Below are positions 42,687-48,882 of a DNA stretch of 48,882 nucleotides, piece after piece. The stretch comes from DATGJX01 sp035279385 (GTDB lineage Bacteria > Vulcanimicrobiota > Vulcanimicrobiia > Vulcanimicrobiales > Vulcanimicrobiaceae): assembly GCA_035279385.1 (NCBI GenBank), contig DATEHZ010000066.1, positions 1 through 48,882 on the forward strand, read 5' to 3'. Within the stretch, counting starts at the first letter, position 1. Each line of letters starts with the position of its first letter. Under the pieces are notes generated by a model. That model did not search any database, was not told the origin of the DNA, and saw nothing but the letters and a program-made list of their open reading frames with translations. Both the position numbers and the translations under genes were made by a program.

Positions 42687-44228
42687 TTATTCGCGCGGTC
42701 TCGACACCTTTGCGATGAGTGCGGCGCGGCTCTTGACGCCGAACGCCTTGAAGATCAGTTTGATGTGGTTCTTGATCGTGTATTCGCTGCGTCCCAGATT
42801 GCGCGCGATCTCGGCGGTCGACAAGCCGCGGCGCAATTCTTCGAAGACGCGGTGCTGCATCGGCGGCAGCGCCGGCAAGACGCTCTTGGTCTTTGCATGC
42901 GCGCGCACTTCGTCGGCAAGCCAGCTGTTTGGGTACCGGTGCAGCTTCTCACCCGCGATGCGCAGATACTCGGCGTCGCCGGTGGCCTCGAAGAGCCGCA
43001 GCGCGCAGCGGCCCGCGCGCCACCCGTAGCCTATGCGATCGTAGATCGCATAGCTGTCCCGCATCAGTTTCACGGCGGTCTTCGTGTTACCGAGCGCAAG
43101 TTGCGTGACGGATGCGCAATACTGGGCTTGCGCTTGGAGCCGGTCGTCGCGCTCGTAGAGCAGCAGCGGAACGTGAATCTCGCCCAGTTCGCGAAAGGTT
43201 GCCATATAGCGCGCGGCCCGGCCGGCATCGACAGCCGCGAACATGTCCGCCAGCAGCAGCAGCGCAACGCGCTCTTCATTGCGCGCGGCATGCCAGTCCA
43301 CCGTCTCCGCCAGCTCTTCGGCTTCGCTGAGCTCCTGGCGGGACCAGCGTTCTTCATGCAGACAGCGCGCGAGATACGCGCGATCGAGCGCCGCAACGGC
43401 TTCCCACGCCGGCGAGGGCGCGTAGGCCGCGCTTTTCTTCAAATGGCGGAACGCGGTGAAATAGTCGCCGCGCAGTGCGTAACTCCAGCCGAGCGCTTTG
43501 AGCGCCTGAAAGCGCTGCAAGTTGAGATGCGCAGGCCACGCGCGCGCGCGCAGTTGCCGCTCCACGGCCGGTATGGCGTCCGGCAAATCCAATTCGCGCG
43601 CGAGTGCGGCTAGCGAGAACGTTCCGGATGCGGCTTGCCAGGCGAAGCGTTCGTCGGCGGGATCGATGCGGTCCAGCATCTGCACGAGCGTCGCGGCTTG
43701 ATCGGTGAAGCGGCCCTCCAGTCCGTCGATAAAGCTTTCCAAATGCAGCGCGTCAATCTCGCGTGCGTGCGCGGGCGCTCGCAGGAGCAGACGCTGCTGC
43801 TCGCGCGCCTTGTCCAACTCTCCGGCGAACGCGTAGCGCCGCCCGCGTTGAAACGCAAGTTCGGCCAGTGCGTCCGTATCGTGGGTGCGCGCCGCGACGT
43901 CACCGGCGAGGGCGAAGTACTCGTCCGCGGCATCGTACGCACCGACGCGCGCGTGCGCCGAACCGAGCAGAATGAACGCTTGAACTTGCTGCGCGGCGTG
44001 CTCGAAATGCTGATTGGCAAGCAGCCGGATCGCCTCGGGAGCGTCGTCGTAGAGCAGGCGCAGCCTCGCGGCGAGGAGCAGCGCCTGGGGCGAGGCCGGA
44101 TCCCCGAGCTCCCGCAGCTCCCGCAGCGCCCGCTGCGCCTCGTCCAGCCGAGCGCAATCGAGGGCCGCTTCAACCTCCGCGACGGTCTTCTGCACGGGGG
44201 ACGGCGACGCGCGTCCGTCAGATTGCAT
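42687..44228 (-). CDS. LuxR-type regulator with N-terminal TPR-like repeats
   Basis: 513 residues. The N-terminal 440 residues consist of helical-pair repeats rich in Ala and Leu (LDEAQRALRELRELGDPASPQALLLAARLRLLYDD and similar), as in the solenoids of MalT/LAL-related regulators, but without an ATPase domain. The C-terminal LuxR helix-turn-helix has LSTAEIARNLGRSEYTIKNHIKLIFKAFGVKSRAAL. The regulated genes are unknown. It is divergent from the STAS gene across 177 bases that include the palindrome GGGTATACCC, so these genes may share control. Confidence 0.9.
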   Translation of the reverse strand: MQSDGRASPSPVQKTVAEVEAALDCARLDEAQRALRELRELGDPASPQALLLAARLRLLYDDAPEAIRLLANQHFEHAAQQVQAFILLGSAHARVGAYDAADEYFALAGDVAARTHDTDALAELAFQRGRRYAFAGELDKAREQQRLLLRAPAHAREIDALHLESFIDGLEGRFTDQAATLVQMLDRIDPADERFAWQAASGTFSLAALARELDLPDAIPAVERQLRARAWPAHLNLQRFQALKALGWSYALRGDYFTAFRHLKKSAAYAPSPAWEAVAALDRAYLARCLHEERWSRQELSEAEELAETVDWHAARNEERVALLLLADMFAAVDAGRAARYMATFRELGEIHVPLLLYERDDRLQAQAQYCASVTQLALGNTKTAVKLMRDSYAIYDRIGYGWRAGRCALRLFEATGDAEYLRIAGEKLHRYPNSWLADEVRAHAKTKSVLPALPPMQHRVFEELRRGLSTAEIARNLGRSEYTIKNHIKLIFKAFGVKSRAALIAKVSRPRE

Positions 44229-44280
44229 ACCAAGAGTCTTTTTCCGCGACCAAGGCCCAAGCCCTCGCCCGCAAGGTATG

Positions 44281-44290
44281 GGGTATACCC
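44281..44290. promoter_or_regulatory. palindrome GGGTATACCC in the LuxR/STAS divergent region
   Basis: A perfect 10-base palindrome lies 53 bases upstream of the LuxR-type start. On the opposite side a plausible plus-strand promoter follows (TTGCGC at 44343-44348, 18 bases, TATGCT at 44367-44372), which would serve the STAS gene. Confidence 0.4.
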
Positions 44291-44405
44291 TAGCACGAAC
44301 GGGCTCGTACAGTCGCCCGGGTGTGGGCCCCTTCGTATCTAATTGCGCTTGCCTGCTTTTCCGGCGTATGCTAGGGCATCGGGGGAGAGAAAGGCGGCAT
44401 GCACG

Positions 44406-44690
44406 TTGGGCACGCGGCTGACTTTGCGCGGCGACTACGACATCTGGCGTCGCGAAGAGTTGCGCGAAGAGCTCGAACGCGCCGATCTAACCGGCGATGT
44501 CACGATTGACATGAGCGGCACGACGCTTATCGATGCCGGCTCTGCTGCTTTGCTCATTTCCCTGCGGCATCGGCTCACCGAGCGCACGCCGGATGCGCGC
44601 GTCGTCTTGCGCAACGCGCCGCGGATCGTCAAACGCGTACTCCAATTATGCGGGGCGACGAATCTATTCGTATTTGCGGATGATCGGTAA
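44406..44690 (+). CDS. STAS-domain protein (anti-sigma factor antagonist-like)
   Basis: 94 residues from TTG at 44406. The STAS fold is visible: TRLTLRGDYDIWRREELREELER, then VTIDMSGTTLIDAGSAALLISLRHRL and VVLRNAPRIVKRVLQLCG. In classical antagonists (SpoIIAA, RsbV) the loop after the Asp reads D-S-S-G, with a Ser that the kinase phosphorylates; here it is D-A-G-S, so the usual phosphosite looks altered. The TTG is chosen because it suits the STAS start and follows a GGAGAGAAAGG region; an ATG at 44398 is in another frame. Its 3' end overlaps by 27 bases the convergent PP2C-HATPase gene, its likely partner. Confidence 0.8.
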   Translation: MGTRLTLRGDYDIWRREELREELERADLTGDVTIDMSGTTLIDAGSAALLISLRHRLTERTPDARVVLRNAPRIVKRVLQLCGATNLFVFADDR

Positions 44691-47237
44691 CTCCACGCAC
44701 ACGTGGTTTCCGTAGCCGCGAACGTGCTCGACGCGCAAACTTTTGCTCAATTGCCGCACGATGAAGAGACCGCGTCCCGATTCACTCAGGATGTTCTGCG
44801 GCAGGCGTGAGGGTGCTTTGAACGCCGGTCCGCGATCCAGTACGTGCAGCACGGGCGCTCCGTTCGACCACTCGACGTCGATGTCGATCGCACCCGGCGC
44901 GTGCCGCACGACGTTTCCGACCAGTTCGCCGAAGACCAGTTCCGCGGTTTCGACGGAACGCTCGTCGGCGAATTGCCGGCGCAGGTAGTCGACGAACTCG
45001 CCGCGCGCGTCTTGCGCCGCCTTGGCGTTTTCCGCATCGAACGACCAGCGGATCGTCGAATCGAACGAGATCGTGAGTATCGCGACGTCGTCTGCGGCCG
45101 CATTGCCCAAACACGATTCCTCGATGAAACGCGCCGGCCGGTGCGTGTGCAGCAGCGCGTCGTGCGAGAGCACCTTGCGCAGCCGCTTGTAGCCGCCGAT
45201 CACGTCCCGCCGCGATTCGGTGAGTCCGTCCGTGAAGAGCACGAGCATCCGAGCGTCGCTCAAATCCGCCGTGCGCGACGTCACGGGCTTTCCCTCGCGC
45301 CGTAAACCGATCGGCAAGCCGTCGGCTTGCAACTCGTCGATGCGGTCGGCACGGCGCAAGAGCGGCGCGGGATGCCCCGCGTTCGCATAGCGTATCGATG
45401 TGTGCGTCGGGTCGATGAACCCGAGAAACGCCGTCACGATCGCGTCGGGATAACGGCGAGCGAGCACCGACTCGACGGTGTCCAAAATGTGTGCCGGATC
45501 GCGATCGTACGAGGGGGCCATGGCGATCAAATGACGGCACTTACCCATGATCACCGCGGCTTCGGCTCCGCGTCCCGTCACGTCGCCGACATGCACGACC
45601 GTCGTTCCGTCTTCCAACTCGAACGCGTCGTACCAGTCCCCGCCGACCTGCGCTTCAGATGCGCTCGGCAGATAAACGGCGTCGAACGAGAGACCCTGCA
45701 CCTCCGGCAGCGAGGGCGGCAGCAGCGAATCTTGCAGCGTTTCGGACATCCGGCGTTCGCGCTCGAAGACATCTGCGTTTTCCAGGGCGATCGACGCATG
45801 ACGGCCGATCTCGGCAAGCACTTCCAGATCGTCGGGCGCGTATGAGCGGCCTTTCTTGGTGTAATACACGACGAGCGCGCCGTAGACTTTGCCCCGAGCG
45901 TGCAGCGGCACCGTGACGAGTGATTGCGGCGAAAGGGCCGTGATCTCGTCGGAGAGGTACGGCCAGACGCTCCGCTCGAGCGCGCCGTGAGGCAGGCGCA
46001 TTCCGACCAAGGGCGTGCGCGATTGCAATGACTCCACGAAGCGCTTCTCTGCATCGCCATGGAGAACGCGAATGCCGACGAGCGAACGCACGATATCGTC
46101 GGCCCCCGGCTCCCGATGCGCTGCCCCCACCACCCGCGCGGCGGTTTCGCTTTCCAACCGGAACACCGCCGCCATGTCGCCGATCTCGGAAACGATGATC
46201 CGTGTAAGACTGCCGAAAGCCGCGGTCAGATCGAACGATTCGTACACCGCCTCCGTCGCACGGCCGATGAATTGCAGGCGATGCCGCGCGCGCTGTTCGT
46301 GTCCGAGTGCAAGCATGCCCTCAATACGCGCGGCGGCCCGTTCACCGATCGCCTCGAGAACCTCGGCATCCGCAGCATCGAACTGGCGGCGCGATTGCGC
46401 GGAATACACGATGAGCGCTCCCAGCGTCCGGCCGTCGTGCGAGAGCGGCGCGACGATCGCGGAGTAGAGATGCAAGTCCCGCATGAGCGCGAGGTGCTGG
46501 TCGTCGCGCGCGGTTTCGCGCAGCAGATCGTCGGTGATGACCGGAATGACGACGGGGCGTCCGGCGCGCAGCATCTCGGCGAACTTCGGATCGTCGGCGA
46601 CGGGATAGCGGTCCAGATACTGCTCGATGTACCGGACTCGCGCCGGATCGCGGTGCGCGACACCGGCAACCCTATAGCGGTGCTGCGGATCGTCCAGTAC
46701 GATGAAACACCAGTCTGCGAACCGCCGGACGGTGAGATCCGCGAACTGCGTGCAAACCTCCTCAATGGTCGCCGCCCGCGTGAGCAGCTGCGTCGCATTG
46801 AGAACGAACGTGAGGTTTTCGGTGGCGCGCTTTTGGCTGTCGATGTCGGTAGACGTGCCGATCCAGTAGACGATCCGGCCGTCGGCGTCCCGCAGGGGCG
46901 ATCCTTGGGAGAGGAACCACCGGTACGTGCGATCGCCGGCTTTGCAAACGCGGAATTCCATTTGAAAACCGTTGCCGGTCGCGAGCGATTCCCGCCAAGC
47001 ATCGAAGACACGATCGAGGTCATCCGGGTGGATCAGCGAGCGGAAATGTTTCGGTGCCCCCGTTTGCTCGTCCGCAGCCCCCGTGTACGAGAGCATCGAT
47101 TGGTTGAGAAAAACGAGCCTGCCGTCTTCGCGCGCAAGCCAAACGAAATTCGGAACCGCATCCGCTAAAACTCGAAATGCAGCCCGGTCAGCCTCCAACG
47201 CCTTCGCGAGCGAATTGACTTGCAACTCCGACACCAT
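44664..47237 (-). CDS. PAS-GAF-GAF-PP2C phosphatase with C-terminal HATPase kinase domain
   Basis: 857 residues. PAS with PAC at about 20-140 (FVWLAREDGRLVFLNQ, IHPDDLDRVFDAW, WIGTSTDIDSQK); GAF domains at about 155-305 and 335-485; SpoIIE/PP2C at about 510-720 (VGGDWYDAFELEDG, VGDVTGRGAEAAVIMG, LVLFTDGLTESRR, ADDVAILT); and an RsbW-like HATPase at about 735-857 (ELVFGELVGNVVRHAPG N-box, SGRGLFIVRQLS G-box). One chain thus holds sensors, a phosphatase and a Ser/Thr kinase of the partner-switching type. The ATG at 47237 overlaps the end of murI by 50 bases. A STAS protein is encoded opposite its 3' end and may be its target. Confidence 0.94.
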   Translation of the reverse strand: MVSELQVNSLAKALEADRAAFRVLADAVPNFVWLAREDGRLVFLNQSMLSYTGAADEQTGAPKHFRSLIHPDDLDRVFDAWRESLATGNGFQMEFRVCKAGDRTYRWFLSQGSPLRDADGRIVYWIGTSTDIDSQKRATENLTFVLNATQLLTRAATIEEVCTQFADLTVRRFADWCFIVLDDPQHRYRVAGVAHRDPARVRYIEQYLDRYPVADDPKFAEMLRAGRPVVIPVITDDLLRETARDDQHLALMRDLHLYSAIVAPLSHDGRTLGALIVYSAQSRRQFDAADAEVLEAIGERAAARIEGMLALGHEQRARHRLQFIGRATEAVYESFDLTAAFGSLTRIIVSEIGDMAAVFRLESETAARVVGAAHREPGADDIVRSLVGIRVLHGDAEKRFVESLQSRTPLVGMRLPHGALERSVWPYLSDEITALSPQSLVTVPLHARGKVYGALVVYYTKKGRSYAPDDLEVLAEIGRHASIALENADVFERERRMSETLQDSLLPPSLPEVQGLSFDAVYLPSASEAQVGGDWYDAFELEDGTTVVHVGDVTGRGAEAAVIMGKCRHLIAMAPSYDRDPAHILDTVESVLARRYPDAIVTAFLGFIDPTHTSIRYANAGHPAPLLRRADRIDELQADGLPIGLRREGKPVTSRTADLSDARMLVLFTDGLTESRRDVIGGYKRLRKVLSHDALLHTHRPARFIEESCLGNAAADDVAILTISFDSTIRWSFDAENAKAAQDARGEFVDYLRRQFADERSVETAELVFGELVGNVVRHAPGAIDIDVEWSNGAPVLHVLDRGPAFKAPSRLPQNILSESGRGLFIVRQLSKSLRVEHVRGYGNHVCVELPIIRKYE

Positions 47238-48009
47238 CACTCCCGAGTGAAGCACAAATTTGCGGCTTGAGATCGCCGATGAGCAACCGTAGGCGTTCCC
47301 GAAATCGCTCCAGGTTACCACTCGTAACGCACAGCGTCGTTCCGGCACCCGGTTCGATGCCCAATTCGGCGACCATTCGGGCCGCACGCTGCGCGTGCAT
47401 TTGGGCCGGATCGACCACGGCAATGCCTGCGCCCAAAACCTCCCGGAAGTGCGTTTCGAGCAGCGGATAGTGCGTACATGCCAGCACGACTGCATCGACG
47501 CCGGGCGGTAGTTGTTCGCAAACTGACGCAACGGCTGCTCGCGGCTCCGCGCCTTCGAGCTTGCCTGCTTCCACGAGCGGTACCAATGCCGGGGCGGCGA
47601 CCTCCGCCACGTGCGTTCCCGCAGCGATTTCGCCGATCGCCTCCGCGTACGCGCCGCTTCGCGCGGTTGCCGCCGTCGCGATGACGCCGACGCTGCGGTA
47701 CCCGCCTTCTTTCACCGCGATCGCGGCAGATTCGATCAAATCCAGAATCGGCGCGTCGGACTGCGGCCACCCGAATTCGGAGGCCGTCGCGCACGAGGTG
47801 TTGCACGCCATGATGACGGCTTTCGCGCCGGCTGCGTTGAGCCGGTTCAGATTTCGCTCCGTCAGTTGCAAAAGCTCGCCCGGTGTGCGATCGCCGTACG
47901 GCACGTTGGCCTGATCGGCGAAATACAGCAAATCATGTGCGGGAAGCAATTCGCGCAGACGGCGCAGTACGGTCAGGCCGCCCAAGCCGGAGTCGAAGAC
48001 GCCGAGCAT
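47188..48009 (-). CDS. murI: glutamate racemase MurI
   Basis: 273 residues, normal length. It converts L- to D-glutamate for peptidoglycan. The two catalytic cysteines are Cys69 (ACNTSCAT) and Cys178 (ACTHYPLLE), with Asp7 (FDSGLGGL) and ADQANVPYGDR also in place. The ATG at 48009 overlaps the amidase stop by one base (TAATG), so both cell-wall genes are in one operon with the following PP2C-HATPase gene. The cell thus makes D-Glu here while the DgcA/DgcN-like genes elsewhere in the window may consume it. Confidence 0.97.
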   Translation of the reverse strand: MLGVFDSGLGGLTVLRRLRELLPAHDLLYFADQANVPYGDRTPGELLQLTERNLNRLNAAGAKAVIMACNTSCATASEFGWPQSDAPILDLIESAAIAVKEGGYRSVGVIATAATARSGAYAEAIGEIAAGTHVAEVAAPALVPLVEAGKLEGAEPRAAVASVCEQLPPGVDAVVLACTHYPLLETHFREVLGAGIAVVDPAQMHAQRAARMVAELGIEPGAGTTLCVTSGNLERFRERLRLLIGDLKPQICASLGSDGVGVASQFAREGVGG

Positions 48010-48882
48010 TATTGGCCGCTCGACACGGACGCCGCCGGCGGTGCGCCTGCGTAATCTTGTATACCGTCGGCAATCGCCTGCGCCATCTCCTGGCGCCACT
48101 GGGGATTCTGCAGCAGCGCCCGGTCGTCGGGATTCGAAACAAACGCCGTTTCGACCAGGGTCGCCGGCATGTCGGCGTGATGTACGACGTAGAGTTTATC
48201 TTTCACGACTCCGTCATTCTTCAGACTCAGTTCCGCGGCGATGCGCTTGTTGACCGCTTGCGCGAGCGCGAGGTCGGCGGGTTTGTAATAGTACACCGTG
48301 GATCCGTGCGGTCCGGAATTCATGAACGCGTTCACGTGAATGCTGACGAAGACGCGCGCGCCGTTGTGATTGGCGACGTCGTCGCGCGCTTGCAACTCGT
48401 CGGCGGCGGAATCGTTTGGCAAAAACACGTCGCGATCGGTCTCGCGCGTCATCATCACCTGCCAGCCGCGCGCCACGAGAATGTCGCGCAAACGTTTCGA
48501 GATATCGAGCGTGAGCGTTTTCTCGACCGCGTCGCCGCGATACGAGCCGGGATCGCTTCCGCCGTGGCCGGGATCGATGACGATCAGGCGCGGATTCGCC
48601 GCGGCGTACGGCGAGACGTTCGGGCGAGGCGAGAACTTCCACGGACCGGGAGCCGGCGACGCCGCCGCGATCGCGTTATCGCCGATCGTGCCCGAACCGC
48701 TGCGCGCCGCGCTTGCGTCCGCTACGGTGCTGCTTACGGTGATGACGATGCCGGTCGCATTGGGCGTCACGTCGATCGTATCGAAATCCGCGAGCGAGAG
48801 CGCGATGCGAACCGTGTCGGGACTCTGCTGATGCACGCGCACCGCGCTAACGGGATCGCTGCCCGGCTGATCGGCGGGCGGA
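48009..48882 (-). CDS. N-acetylmuramoyl-L-alanine amidase (Amidase_3) with AMIN-like domain, 5' end outside window
   Basis: The frame is open to the window edge (290 residues seen). The visible N-terminal part (VRIALSLADFDTIDVTPNATGIVITV) resembles an AMIN septal-targeting domain, followed by a Ser/Ala/Pro linker. The zinc amidase domain has IVIDPGHGGSDPG (His), EKTLTLDISKRL (Glu), VSIHVNAF (His) and the catalytic Glu in VETAFVSN. It cleaves the bond between muramic acid and L-Ala in the periplasm, giving murein peptides. No start is claimed, since codons continue upstream of 48842. It is followed by murI with a one-base overlap. Confidence 0.93.
   Translation of the reverse strand, partial: PPADQPGSDPVSAVRVHQQSPDTVRIALSLADFDTIDVTPNATGIVITVSSTVADASAARSGSGTIGDNAIAAASPAPGPWKFSPRPNVSPYAAANPRLIVIDPGHGGSDPGSYRGDAVEKTLTLDISKRLRDILVARGWQVMMTRETDRDVFLPNDSAADELQARDDVANHNGARVFVSIHVNAFMNSGPHGSTVYYYKPADLALAQAVNKRIAAELSLKNDGVVKDKLYVVHHADMPATLVETAFVSNPDDRALLQNPQWRQEMAQAIADGIQDYAGAPPAASVSSGQ

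Overview
The window is GC-rich, densely coded DNA from a diderm bacterium: it has two TonB-dependent receptors, two lipoproteins, many Sec signal peptides and a cell-wall amidase. About 46 protein genes are supported, often joined by ATGA, TAATG or TGATG overlaps, with many GTG and TTG starts. There is no rRNA, recognisable tRNA, CRISPR array, integrase, transposase or phage gene. SecG next to OppDF ATPases, several large class C-type serine hydrolases, XRE/cupin and HxlR regulators and RsbU-type phosphatases suggest a poorly cultured terrestrial phylum. My guess is an Eremiobacterota/Vulcanimicrobiota (WPS-2)-like genome; this is a weak inference and no marker gene proves it.

Layout. 1-7.1 kb: end of a TonB receptor, a PAS-PP2C phosphatase, a minus-strand operon (amine oxidase, PilZ protein, MsrB, alpha/beta hydrolase), a small acidic protein with its own terminator, and a GNAT-YciI pair. 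7.2-12.6 kb: a lipoprotein, then dxs and secG with two oligopeptide ABC ATPases. 12.6-15.1 kb: an isochorismatase-like protein and an HxlR regulator divergent from two VOC proteins and a DUF1905 protein. 15.2-33.9 kb: an island rich in D-amino-acid and murein-peptide functions. A plus-strand operon (enolase-superfamily epimerase/DgcA-like, serine hydrolase, M81 peptidase, DDAH-like hydrolase, PBP4-type carboxypeptidase) converges on a minus-strand operon (XRE-cupin regulator, peptide-binding lipoprotein, DUF1611/DgcN-like protein, membrane serine hydrolase). The regulator is divergent from a TonB receptor, an S9 peptidase and another serine hydrolase. 33.9-38.4 kb: a Met/His-rich outer-membrane protein, a serine hydrolase and an amino-acid permease. 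38.4-41.6 kb: a gene-poor stretch with a repeat and a 21-codon leader-like ORF, then an MFS exporter with an XRE regulator. 41.6-48.9 kb: VOC and PAP2-like proteins, a LuxR regulator, a STAS protein, a large PAS-GAF-GAF-PP2C-HATPase protein, glutamate racemase and a truncated cell-wall amidase.

Central idea. DgcN (DUF1611) and DgcA (enolase superfamily) are known partners in D-glutamate breakdown by N-acetylation and racemisation. Here they sit in facing operons, with outer-membrane uptake, a periplasmic peptide-binding protein, several penicillin-recognising hydrolases and one XRE-cupin regulator. I infer a system for capturing and using peptides that contain D-glutamate or other D-residues, probably from cell walls. 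Related operator-like words lie before the regulator/receptor pair and before the DgcA-like gene. Other points of note are a terminator-like hairpin inside the S9 signal-peptide codons, a hairpin plus 4-codon mini-ORF before the Met-rich protein, and a dispersed palindromic repeat that has become coding sequence in an ABC ATPase.
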